This document shows positions 43,191-51,361 of a stretch of 64,000 nt of DNA, piece after piece. The DNA comes from Nocardioides dongkuii (GTDB taxonomy: Bacteria; Actinomycetota; Actinomycetes; Propionibacteriales; Nocardioidaceae): assembly GCF_014127485.1 (NCBI RefSeq), contig NZ_CP059903.1:2046001-2110000 (forward strand), given 5' to 3'. Position 1 is the stretch's first letter. Every line of letters begins with the position of its first letter. Made by a program: the position numbers and the translations under genes. Below the pieces are notes generated by a model that worked only from the letters and a program-made list of their open reading frames with translations, searched no databases and had not been told where the DNA came from.

Positions 43191-44677
43191 GTCGCGTCGT
43201 CGTCGTCGGGGCGGGCGTCGGGGGACTGGCCGCCGCCGCGCGCCTCCAGTCGCTCGGCCACTCCGTGCTCGTGCTCGAGCAGGCCGACGAGGTCGGCGGC
43301 AAGCTCGGGACCCTCGTCCACGACGGGTTCGTCTTCGACACCGGTCCGTCGCTGGTGACGATGCCGCACCTCCTCGACGCGCTCCTGGAGGCCACCGGGG
43401 TGCGGACCGAGGACGTGCTGCCGCTGCAGCGCCTCGACGTCGCCTGCCGCTACACGTTCCCCGACGGCGTCGTCCTCGACCTGCCCGGCGAGCTCGGCGC
43501 AGTGCCGGCCGCGCTCGACGCGGCGCTGGGACCGGGCCGCGGCGCCCAGTGGTCGGCGTTCCTGGACCGGGCGGAGCGGATCTGGGACGTGACCCACGAG
43601 CCGTTCCTGGAGTCGCCGGTGTCGGCGCGCGGGCTGCTCCGGCTCTCGCGGCGGCTCGACCACGTCGCCACCGTCGCGCCGTGGCGGACCCTGCGCGGCC
43701 TCGGGGCGGCGTACCTCCGGGACCCGCGGCTGCGGATGCTCCTCGACCGCTACGCCACCTACACCGGGTCCGACCCGCGCCAGGCACCCGCCGCCCTCGC
43801 CGCGGTGCCGTACGCCGAGCAGGCCTGGGGCTCCTGGTACGTCCCCGGCGGCCTCGGGCGGATCGCCACCGTGCTCCGCGACCGGGTGACCGCGCTGGGG
43901 GGCGAGGTCGTCACGGGGACCGGGGTCATCGAGGTGCTCACCGACGCGGACGGACGAGCGTGCGGGGTGCGGGTGGCCGACGGGAGCACGGTCGAGGCGG
44001 ACTTCGTGGTCGCCAACGCCGACGCCACGCAGGTCTACGAGCGGCTGGTCCGCGGGCCGGTCGCGCGGCGGGCGGCGGCGCGCATCCGGCGGGCGACCCC
44101 GTCGCTGTCCGGGTTCGTGTTGCTGCTGGCGGTCGACGACCCGCCGCCGGACCAGCCGCACCACCAGGTGCTCTTCGCCGAGGACTACGACGCGGAGTTC
44201 GACGCCGTCTTCGGGCGGCACGGCCCGCCGCGTCCCGTGCCGCGCCCGACGGTCTACGTCTCGGCGCCCGACGACCCCGCCGTCGTACCAGGTCCGGGCA
44301 CCGGCGCCTGGTTCGTGCTGGTCAACGCGCCCCGGCACGACCCCGCGGGAGGCACCGACTGGGACCAGCCCGGCCTCGCCGCGTCGTACGCCGACCAGGT
44401 GCTCGACCTGATGGCCGAGCGCGGCCTCGACGTCCGCGACCGGGTGCGGCACCGGACCGTGCTCACCCCCGCCGACCTCGAGCGGCGCACCCTGACGCCG
44501 GGCGGCTCGATCTACGGCACGTCCTCGAACGGCGCCCGCGCGGCGTTCCTCCGCCCCGCCAACCGCTCGCCGGTGCCCGGGCTCTACCTGGTCGGCGGCT
44601 CGGCGCACCCCGGCGGCGGCCTGCCGCTGGTGATGCTGTCGGCCGAGATCGTCGCCGGCCTCGTCGGACCGGCCTGA
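43187..44677 (+). CDS. crtD: CrtD/CrtI-family carotenoid desaturase
   Basis: 496 aa flavoprotein. FAD-binding VVVVGAGVGGLAAAARLQSLGH at the N-terminus and the C-terminal LYLVGGSAHPGGGLPLVMLSAEI are family marks. A separate crtI lies in the right arm, so this second copy next to cruF probably introduces the 3',4' double bond of a 1'-hydroxycarotenoid, as CrtD does in Deinococcus and phototrophs (inference). Last gene of the left-arm operon. Confidence 0.82.
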   Translation: MSRVVVVGAGVGGLAAAARLQSLGHSVLVLEQADEVGGKLGTLVHDGFVFDTGPSLVTMPHLLDALLEATGVRTEDVLPLQRLDVACRYTFPDGVVLDLPGELGAVPAALDAALGPGRGAQWSAFLDRAERIWDVTHEPFLESPVSARGLLRLSRRLDHVATVAPWRTLRGLGAAYLRDPRLRMLLDRYATYTGSDPRQAPAALAAVPYAEQAWGSWYVPGGLGRIATVLRDRVTALGGEVVTGTGVIEVLTDADGRACGVRVADGSTVEADFVVANADATQVYERLVRGPVARRAAARIRRATPSLSGFVLLLAVDDPPPDQPHHQVLFAEDYDAEFDAVFGRHGPPRPVPRPTVYVSAPDDPAVVPGPGTGAWFVLVNAPRHDPAGGTDWDQPGLAASYADQVLDLMAERGLDVRDRVRHRTVLTPADLERRTLTPGGSIYGTSSNGARAAFLRPANRSPVPGLYLVGGSAHPGGGLPLVMLSAEIVAGLVGPA

Positions 44678-44692
44678 CTCGCGCGTCCGGTC

Positions 44693-44773
44693 TCAGCGTC
44701 GGTTCAGCAGCCACACCAGGAGAGCCGCGAGGGCGACGAGCGCCAGGACCTCGACGAGACCGATACCGAACAT
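44693..44773 (-). CDS. Very small membrane peptide (26 aa)
   Basis: ATG at 44773 opens MFGIGLVEVLALVALAALLV followed by WLLNRR and TGA. One hydrophobic helix with a basic end, the shape of a small single-pass membrane protein. It starts 9 bases after the stop of the 105-aa membrane protein gene on the same strand, so it may be co-transcribed. Too short for family assignment. Confidence 0.4.
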   Translation of the reverse strand: MFGIGLVEVLALVALAALLVWLLNRR

Positions 44774-44782
44774 GGGCGGACC

Positions 44783-45100
44783 CTACGCCGGTCCAGGCGC
44801 ACGCCACGCCAGGAACTGTCGGCCAGCGAGAGCCAGCAGCTGCCATCCGAGGAAGGACAGGGTCCCGAGGACCAGCCCCACCGCCGTGCTGCTCAGGTAG
44901 TGCGACGCGGTGTTCTCGAGCTGCACCGCACCGATGATCGCGGCCCACACGACGACCGCGCCCAGCCACGGCACGGCCCAGGCGAGGGCCTCGTGCCGCA
45001 CGGTCGGGGCCGCACGCGCGTGGACCGCCGCGAGGAACAGGCTCGCCGCGGCGACGTACCCCGCACCGATGAGCGCGAGCGGCCACGCGCCCATGGCCAT
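44783..45100 (-). CDS. Hypothetical membrane protein (105 aa)
   Basis: Three hydrophobic helices (WPLALIGAGYVAAASLFLAA, AVPWLGAVVVWAAIIGAV, AVGLVLGTLSFLGWQLLAL). No family recognised. Its start lies 6 bases after the stop of the AMIN-like lipoprotein, suggesting an operon of lipoprotein, membrane protein and 26-aa peptide. Confidence 0.6.
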   Translation of the reverse strand: MAMGAWPLALIGAGYVAAASLFLAAVHARAAPTVRHEALAWAVPWLGAVVVWAAIIGAVQLENTASHYLSSTAVGLVLGTLSFLGWQLLALAGRQFLAWRAPGPA

Positions 45101-45106
45101 CGGGAG

Positions 45107-45754
45107 TCAGTCGCCGTCCTGGTTGGCAGCGTCGGCCACGTCGACCACGTCGACCACGTCGACGACCAGACGTGCGGGCGCCGCGAGTGCGAAGACCCGG
45201 AAAGGGGCGGCCCCGTCGTTGATCCCGGCGAGGACCTGGGTGGTGCCCTCGGAGGTGCCGGCCACGTAGACCTCGTCGACGGCGCCGCCGCTCGGTGCGG
45301 TGACCCGGCGGGGACCGGTGTAGTAGTCCGGCGCGGGCCAGGTGGTGCCCGACGCGTAGATGTCCAAGACCGCGTCGCCACCCAGGGCGACGACTTCGCT
45401 ACTGCGCTCGAGGACTGCTTCGTCGACGTAGTTGACTGCCCAGCCCGGTGTGCCCCGGCCAGTGAACTCCAGCACGACCCGGTCGAACCCCGCGGCCTCG
45501 CGAAACCGGACGTCCACGAGCACCAGGTCCGATCCGCCCGACCCCTCGCTCATCTGCTGTTCCGTGCTTCCGGGGAAGGCCGGGGTGTCGGGGGTCGCGG
45601 TGTCGGGGGTCGCCGGGGGACTGGGATTCGTCGACCTGGTGGTCTCGCCCGTCCCTCGAGCGCTGTCGGTGCCGTAGCTGCTCTCGGCGGCGCAGCCCGC
45701 GAGGAGGAGGACGACGGCGAGGGAAGTCAGCAAGGCTGTCAGCGGGCGTCGCAT
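45107..45754 (-). CDS. Lipoprotein with AMIN-like domain
   Basis: 215 aa. Signal peptide with lipobox LLAGC (Cys about 21), a Thr/Pro-rich linker with TPDTATPDTPAFP, then a beta-rich domain (DLVLVDVRFREAAGFDRVVLEF ... RLVVDVVDVVDVADAA) resembling the AMIN-like domain of actinobacterial lipoproteins, which probably binds cell-wall glycans. AAGGAG precedes ATG 45754. Near the C-terminus the sequence GTCGACCAC is repeated in tandem, giving VDV repeats. Confidence 0.75.
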   Translation of the reverse strand: MRRPLTALLTSLAVVLLLAGCAAESSYGTDSARGTGETTRSTNPSPPATPDTATPDTPAFPGSTEQQMSEGSGGSDLVLVDVRFREAAGFDRVVLEFTGRGTPGWAVNYVDEAVLERSSEVVALGGDAVLDIYASGTTWPAPDYYTGPRRVTAPSGGAVDEVYVAGTSEGTTQVLAGINDGAAPFRVFALAAPARLVVDVVDVVDVADAANQDGD

Positions 45755-45872
45755 TCGGCGCTCCTTGGTCTCCGAGGGGATTCCTACGGTCACGATGTAG
45801 GACGCCTGCCGGACGGTTCTGGTTGTCCGCCCAAGGATCTGTCGAGCCATCAGTCCGAGCGGAACGACACCA

Positions 45873-45993
45873 CCGGTGGTCGAGCAGCGAGGAGCGCCAG
45901 CGACCCGGTGGTCGAGCAGCGAGGAGCGCCCCGTCCCCCGGTGGTCGAGCAGCGAGGAGCGCCAGCGACGAGCGGTGTCGAGACCCCCGCAGC
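45873..45993. repeat. Three stacked partial copies of the palindromic repeat
   Basis: CCGGTGGTCGAGCAGCGAGG occurs at about 45873, 45906 and 45940, the last continuing into GAGCGGTGTCGAGACCCCCGCAGC. Same family as 36423-36810. The block ends 19 bases from the stop of the DUF222-HNH gene. No gene in the stretch 45755-46011. Confidence 0.85.
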
Positions 45994-46011
45994 CCATCCG
46001 CCCACGCCGGC

Positions 46012-47265
46012 CTACGTCCGCCGGTGGAAGGTGATCTTGCCGTCGGGACGTGGGGTGCTGGCGTACGCCGGGTCGTGTGCCCGGGCGTGGTGCTTGGGAC
46101 ACAGCAGTCGGGCGTGGTCGATGTCGGTGACCCCGCCTTGGCACCAGGCCGGGTCGTGGTGGGCGTGACACATGCCCGGTGGCCAGTCGCAGCCCTCGGC
46201 GGTGCACCCGCCGTCGCGGATGGCCATCGCGATGCGTTGGATCTTGGTGTGGAACCGGCGGGTGCGGCCCAGGTCGAGGACCTGGGACTTGCCGCCGAGG
46301 ACGGCGGGGATGATCCCGGCCTCACACGCGAGCCGGCGGGCTTGGCCGGCGCTGATGGTGGCGCCGGTGTCGAGGTGCGCGACCCCGTGTCCGCCGCGGA
46401 ACGTCTCGAGGCCCATCAGCACCACGGCGGTGGCGTTGACCCCACAGGCTTCGGGGAGCACCCCGGCCGGGATCCGTTCGATGAGCTCGCAGAACGCTTG
46501 TCCGAGCCGCTCCGGCCCAGGTCGCCGTACCGGAAGGCTGCCGTGGCGGGCGGTCTGGGCTTTGGGGGCCGCGATGGCGTGCAGGGCCTTCTTGAGCATC
46601 TGGGCCTGCGCGGTGGGGAGCTGGAAGCGGCCGTAGGTGATGCCGTGGCCGTCGTCGGTCATCGTCAACCGGGTGTGCGCCCGAGCGCGCTCCTCCTCGG
46701 CCTCGATCACCTTGGCCTCGTGGGCTTCCCCGATCTCCGGGGCGACCACGTCCAACAGGCGCTTCCCGAGGCGGCGGAGCGCGACCGGGTCGTGGTGGGC
46801 GGCTTCGGCGAGCAGCACCTGAACCGCCTTGTCCTCGATGTCCCTGTCGAGATCGTCGGGGAGGGCGTCGACGGCGTCGGTGATCACCAGTGCCTGGTCG
46901 GGGTTGACCCGTCCTTCGGAGAGCGCGACCCGGACCGGCTCAAAGGTCTGCCGGTCGAGGGATTCGGCGAGTCGCATGAACCGGTGGGTGGTGGTGCGGG
47001 ACTGGCGGGTGGTGACCGCGAGCCAGTTCGCCAGCGAGGTCGCACCGCTCTGGTCGGCGGTCCCGGCCTGTTGGGCGCGGACCGCGACCCTCGCCTGGAG
47101 TTCGGTGAGCTCGGACTGCAACCGGTTCAGCTCGACCAGCGCCTGCCCGGCTGCGGCGGCGTCCATGGAGAACAGCCACGCATCGCGCATCGCGGCCACG
47201 TTGTCAGCGGTGCGCGCGACCAGCCCGGTGACCGGGTGGACCCCTGCGACGGTGGCTGCTGACAT
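46012..47265 (-). CDS. DUF222 and HNH endonuclease domain protein (13E12-repeat type)
   Basis: 417 aa from ATG 47265; a TTG 12 bases upstream is also in frame. N-terminal DUF222 domain (ELNRLQSELTELQARVAVRAQ, AESLDRQTFEPVRVALSEGRVNPDQALVI) and C-terminal HNH nuclease: AEGCDWPPGMCHAHHDPAW and LLCPKHHARAHDP with the zinc Cys pairs. The family is the mycobacterial 13E12 repeat type and is usually present in many copies per genome; its role is not established. Palindromic repeats lie directly on both sides. Confidence 0.88.
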   Translation of the reverse strand: MSAATVAGVHPVTGLVARTADNVAAMRDAWLFSMDAAAAGQALVELNRLQSELTELQARVAVRAQQAGTADQSGATSLANWLAVTTRQSRTTTHRFMRLAESLDRQTFEPVRVALSEGRVNPDQALVITDAVDALPDDLDRDIEDKAVQVLLAEAAHHDPVALRRLGKRLLDVVAPEIGEAHEAKVIEAEEERARAHTRLTMTDDGHGITYGRFQLPTAQAQMLKKALHAIAAPKAQTARHGSLPVRRPGPERLGQAFCELIERIPAGVLPEACGVNATAVVLMGLETFRGGHGVAHLDTGATISAGQARRLACEAGIIPAVLGGKSQVLDLGRTRRFHTKIQRIAMAIRDGGCTAEGCDWPPGMCHAHHDPAWCQGGVTDIDHARLLCPKHHARAHDPAYASTPRPDGKITFHRRT

Positions 47266-47414
47266 GGCTCCATTCAAGCGGTGGCCACCGACAGTTCCGG
47301 GGTCTGAACGGGCTCTGCACAGGGTCCTCAGATCACGACTCGATCACGAAAACCGACACCTCTCCACAGCCACGGATCGCAGCTGTGGACACCGCCCCAG
47401 CAGCGCTTCCAGTA

Positions 47415-47957
47415 CCGGTGGTCGAGCAGCGAGGAGCGCTAGCGACGAGCGTTGTCGAGACCCCCGCAGCGTCCCCGCCCACCCCGATCGAGGCCCTGCC
47501 TCACGTCACCGGGTTTCGACAACGCTCAACCACCGGAGGGACCGCCGCCGTGCCGGTGGTCGAGCAGCGAGGAGCGCCAGCGACGAGCGTTGTCGAGACC
47601 CCTGCAGCCGACGTACAACCTCGATCGAGGCCCTGCCTTCTCACACCGGGTTTCGACATCACTCAGGCGCAGAGCGCCTTCGCTGCTCAACCTCCGGAAG
47701 CATCCGCCGCTGTACCGGTGGTCGAGCAGGGACGAGTCCCGGTGTCGAGACCCCTGCAGCCGACGTACGACCTCGATCGAGGCCCTGCCTTCCCTCACCG
47801 GGTTTCGACATCGCTCAGGCGCAGAGCGCCTTCGCTGCTCAACCACCGGCGACGCGCAGGGCGCCTTCGCTGCTCAACCACCGGCTGCACCCTCGGGCGC
47901 CTTCGCTGCTCAACCACCGGCTGCACCCTCGGGCGCCTTCGCTGCTCAACCACCGGC
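47415..47957. repeat. Large block of palindromic repeats upstream of the DUF222-HNH gene
   Basis: Holds several full and partial units: GGTGGTCGAGCAGCGAGGAG forward halves at about 47417, 47552 and 47719, and inverted halves CTTCGCTGCTCAACCACCGG near 47685, 47831, 47865, 47902 and 47938. The last four are tandem copies with 10-13 bases between them. The inverted halves carry CAACCACC where the forward halves carry GGTGGTCG, so copies have diverged. The stretch 47278-47945 contains no gene apart from this block; the final copy supplies the stop codon of the next gene. Confidence 0.85.
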
Positions 47958-48650
47958 GAAAGTACGGCGTACGGCGATGACGAGGTGCAGCAGGCCGACC
48001 ACGGTGAGGGCGAGCGCGATGCCGGCGAAGGCGGTGGCGAGGACGGCGCCGTCGACGTCGGGGAGGACGTCGATGCCGGTGCGTCGGGCGGCCCACTCGG
48101 CGGTCCAGCAGGCGGTGGCGAAGGCGGGGACGATCACCCGCGACGGGCGCTCCCAGACGGTGACCGCTCCCGGGCCGGGCATCCCGGCGGCCTGTGCGGT
48201 GGCCCGCAGCGACTCCAGCAACAGCGTGCCGACGGCGACGGCGGCGCCGAGCCACAGCGGCGCCCCGAGGACGACGAGCGTGAGGACGAGCAGCAGGTCG
48301 GAGCACCGGTCGGCGAGCGGGTCGAGCACCCGTCCCCACGCGGAGTCGGTGCCGGTCTGGGCGGCGAGGGCGCCGTCGACGCCGTCGAGCACCGCGGCGA
48401 CGACCAGCACCACGGTCGCGAGCAGCGGCCACGCGGCGCCGAGGGCGGCGAGGGCCGGCACCGCCGCGGTGAGGAGTACGCCGGCCACGGTCACCGCGTC
48501 CGGGTGGACCCCGCGCCGGGCCAGCGGGCGGGCGCAGGCGTGCGTGAGGCGCACCCACCCGGACACCCAGGCCGACGTCGTCGGGTCCATCCCGCCGTGC
48601 AGGCGGGACCACTGCGCGTAGGCCTGCGCGTCGTCGCGGGACCGTGTCAT
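47946..48650 (-). CDS. CDP-alcohol phosphatidyltransferase family protein
   Basis: 234 aa with several membrane helices and the catalytic motif DGVDGALAAQTGTDSAWGRVLDPLADR (DGxxAR-like, with GxxxDPxxD). Transfers a phospho-alcohol from a CDP-linked donor; which lipid is made is not clear. ATG overlaps the crtI stop by 4 bases, so it is co-translated with crtB-crtI. The last two Gly codons and the TGA lie in a palindromic repeat copy. Confidence 0.82.
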   Translation of the reverse strand: MTRSRDDAQAYAQWSRLHGGMDPTTSAWVSGWVRLTHACARPLARRGVHPDAVTVAGVLLTAAVPALAALGAAWPLLATVVLVVAAVLDGVDGALAAQTGTDSAWGRVLDPLADRCSDLLLVLTLVVLGAPLWLGAAVAVGTLLLESLRATAQAAGMPGPGAVTVWERPSRVIVPAFATACWTAEWAARRTGIDVLPDVDGAVLATAFAGIALALTVVGLLHLVIAVRRTFAGG

Positions 48651-50263
48651 CGGCGGCCCGACAGGTCGCGTGCCGCGGGCTCCGGCGTCGGCCCGACCGA
48701 CCGGTCACCGCGCAGCCGCTTCAGCACCAGTTCTGCGCTGATCAGGCACATCGGCAGGCCGATGCCGGGCACGGTGCTCGACCCGGCGTACAGCAGCCCG
48801 TCGACGCGCCGCGAGGCGTTGCCGGCGCGCAGGAACGCGCTCTGCCTCAGCACGTGCGCGGGTCCGAGCGCGCCGCCCGACCAGGCGTTGAGGTCGGTGA
48901 CGAAGTCGCCCGGCCCGACGGTGCGGCGTACGACGACCCGCTCGGCGAGGTCGGGGATGCCCGCCCACCGCGACACCATCTCGACGGCGCGGTCGGCCAC
49001 GGCCTCGACGGCCGGGTCCCCGGCGCCGTCCAGCCCGCCGTGCCCGAGCCCGGGGTCCGGCGGCACCGGCACCAGGACGAAGACGTTCTCGTGGCCCGCC
49101 GGCGCGACCGAGGCGTCCGTCGCCGACGGCCGGCAGACGTAGAGCGACGCCGGGTCCGGCACCCGGGTCGGCTGCTCGAAGACGGCGTCGAAGTTGTCGG
49201 TCCAGTCCTTGGTGAAGAACAGCGAGTGGTGCTCGAGCTCGGGCAGCGACCCGCGCACCCCGAGGTAGGCCAGCACCGCGCCGGGCCCGGAGACCGCCTT
49301 GTCCCACCAGCGCTGCGGGTAGGTCTGCAACGCCCGCGGGAGCAGCCGGGTCTCGAGGTGGTGCAGGTCGGTCGCACCGACCACGACGTCGGCGGGGACG
49401 ACGTGCTCGCCGGTGGCGTCGGCGTACCGGACGCCGGTCACTGCGGCCCGCCGCCGGGAGGGTACGGCGGAGCGCGACCGTCGCGGTCCGACCTCGATCG
49501 CGGTCGCGGCGGCCCCGGTGCGGATCCGCACGCCCCGTTCGACGGCCAGCCGGGTCATCGCCTCGACCAGCCGGGTGAAGCCGCCGTCGGGGTAGCGGAC
49601 GCCGTCGGCGAGGTCGAGCCAGCTCATCAGGTGGTACATCGACGGCGCGCGGTCGGGGGAGGAGCCGAGGAAGACGGCCGGGTAGCCCAGCACCTGCCGC
49701 AGCCGCGGGTCGGAGAAGTACGACGAGACGTGGCTCTCCAGCGACCGGGTCAGCAGGCCGGCCAGCCGCGGGCCGTTGGCCAGCACCCGCCGCCCCGTGA
49801 ACGCGGCGGGTGAGTCGAAGCTGGTGTAGAGGAACTGCTGGACCGCGAGGTCGTAGACCTCCCGCGCCGAGTCGAGGTAGCGGCCCAGCGCCTCGCCCGC
49901 GCCGGGCTGCACCGACTCGAACAGCGCCCGGTTGCCCGCCTCGTCGGCGGCGACGTCGAGGGGCTCGGCCTGTCCCTCGAAGAAGACCCGGTAGCCGGGG
50001 TCGAGACGGCGCAGGTCGACCTGCTCGGCGGTGCTGGTGCCGAGCAGCCGGAAGAAGTGGTCGAAGACCGCCGGCATCAACCACCAGGACGGGCCGGTGT
50101 CGAACCGGAAGCCCCCGTGCTCCCAGCTGCCGGCGCGCCCGCCGAGCGCGTCGTTCTTCTCCAGCAGCTCGACGTCGTGGCCGTCCTGGGCGAGCAGCGC
50201 GGCGGTGCCCAGGCCGGCGACGCCGCCGCCGACCACCACGACCCGCCGCGGCGCCGCGCTCAC
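48647..50263 (-). CDS. crtI: Phytoene desaturase
   Basis: 538 aa from GTG 50263. FAD-binding VVVVGGGVAGLGTAALLAQDGH, RFDTGPSWWLMPAVFDHFF, and the C-terminal LLYAGSSTVPGIGLPMCLISAEL are CrtI signatures. It introduces the conjugated double bonds that turn phytoene into lycopene. Its start overlaps the crtB stop by 4 bases. Confidence 0.92.
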   Translation of the reverse strand: MSAAPRRVVVVGGGVAGLGTAALLAQDGHDVELLEKNDALGGRAGSWEHGGFRFDTGPSWWLMPAVFDHFFRLLGTSTAEQVDLRRLDPGYRVFFEGQAEPLDVAADEAGNRALFESVQPGAGEALGRYLDSAREVYDLAVQQFLYTSFDSPAAFTGRRVLANGPRLAGLLTRSLESHVSSYFSDPRLRQVLGYPAVFLGSSPDRAPSMYHLMSWLDLADGVRYPDGGFTRLVEAMTRLAVERGVRIRTGAAATAIEVGPRRSRSAVPSRRRAAVTGVRYADATGEHVVPADVVVGATDLHHLETRLLPRALQTYPQRWWDKAVSGPGAVLAYLGVRGSLPELEHHSLFFTKDWTDNFDAVFEQPTRVPDPASLYVCRPSATDASVAPAGHENVFVLVPVPPDPGLGHGGLDGAGDPAVEAVADRAVEMVSRWAGIPDLAERVVVRRTVGPGDFVTDLNAWSGGALGPAHVLRQSAFLRAGNASRRVDGLLYAGSSTVPGIGLPMCLISAELVLKRLRGDRSVGPTPEPAARDLSGRR

Positions 50264-51204
50264 CCGCGCGCCGCCGGGGAGGCCGAGGGAGGTGCCGACG
50301 GACGCGGCCGACCGCCGCGCAGCACCGCGCCGGCGATCATCCGGGCCTTCACCGCGTGCGGTACCCGGACCCGCCGGCGCGCGATCTCCGGGGCGGGCGT
50401 GGCCCGCAGCCGCGCGGACAGCTCGGCGAAGAGGTCGTGCGCGGCGCACACCGCGAGCCGGCTGCTGCGCGGCAGCCGCGGCACCACGTCGGCGGCGGCC
50501 GCGAGGTCGCCGTCGATGTCGTCGAGCCAGCGGTCCCGCGCCCGCGCGTCCATCCGGGCCGGGTCCAGCCCGGGCAGGTAGCGCCGGCCGAGCAGGTGGG
50601 CGTCCTCGCCGAGGTCCCGCAGGAAGTTCACCTTCTGGAACGCCGCCCCGAGGCGCCGGGCGCCGGGCGCCAGGTCGTCGTACCGGCTGGTCCGCCGGGG
50701 GTCCTCGACCAGGAACGCCCGCAGGCACATCAGCCCGACCACCTCGGCCGAGCCGTAGACGTACGCCGCGAGGCTCTCCTCGTCGTGCTCGGTGCGCTCG
50801 AGGTCGGTGCGCATCGAGGCGAAGAACGGGGCCACCAGCGAGGTGTCGACGTCGCAGGCGCGGGCGGTGCGGGCGAACGCGTGCACCACCAGGTTGCTGC
50901 TCGACCCGCTCTGCATCGCGCCGACCGTCTCCTCCTCGAGCGTGTCGAGGGCGGTGCGCTGCTGCGCCGGCACCTGGTCGGGACGGGGCGCGTCGACGAT
51001 CTCGTCGGCGACCCGCACCAGCGCGTAGACGTTGCGGACGTGGCTGCGCACCGGCTCGCTCAGCAGCCGAGAGGCCATCCCGAACGAGGAGGAGTAGGCG
51101 TCGATGACGAGCGCGGCGCTGGCGTCGGCCACGTCGTCGTACGCCCGGTGGGGGAGACTCGCGGGAGCGCCTCGCGACCACTGCAACCTCGGTCCCAGCA
51201 TCAT
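50260..51204 (-). CDS. crtB: Phytoene synthase
   Basis: 314 aa. Squalene/phytoene synthase fold with the Asp-rich motifs VRVADEIVDAP (DxxxD) and KVNFLRDLGEDAHLLGR. Condenses two GGPP to phytoene. Two adjacent ATGs; GAGGGAG lies about 12 bases upstream of the first (51204). First gene of the crtB-crtI-CDP-alcohol unit. Confidence 0.93.
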   Translation of the reverse strand: MMLGPRLQWSRGAPASLPHRAYDDVADASAALVIDAYSSSFGMASRLLSEPVRSHVRNVYALVRVADEIVDAPRPDQVPAQQRTALDTLEEETVGAMQSGSSSNLVVHAFARTARACDVDTSLVAPFFASMRTDLERTEHDEESLAAYVYGSAEVVGLMCLRAFLVEDPRRTSRYDDLAPGARRLGAAFQKVNFLRDLGEDAHLLGRRYLPGLDPARMDARARDRWLDDIDGDLAAAADVVPRLPRSSRLAVCAAHDLFAELSARLRATPAPEIARRRVRVPHAVKARMIAGAVLRGGRPRPSAPPSASPAARG

Positions 51205-51226
51205 CCGACTCGATCTCCCTCGTCAC

Positions 51227-51250
51227 CCGCGGGGTACCCAACCCCCGCGG
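51227..51250. promoter_or_regulatory. Perfect 8-bp inverted repeat upstream of crtB
   Basis: CCGCGGGG, loop TACCCAAC, CCCCGCGG, 23 bases before the crtB start. It could be an operator or a leader hairpin. The gap 51205-51361 has no gene and this is its only strong signal. Confidence 0.45.
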
Positions 51251-51361
51251 TGCTGACTCGGGGTTCGGAGCCGGGCCGGATCCGGATTGGTCGGGATTCG
51301 GCATGCGCCCGAGGGGCGGGTGCCCCGCGGCGGGATCGGCCGCCAGACCCCGACGTGAGGG

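Noticed and set aside
47827..47957. CRISPR-like array of four direct repeats
   Set aside because: The intervals are only 10-13 bases and similar to each other, and the repeat unit is one half of the dispersed palindrome; no cas genes are present.
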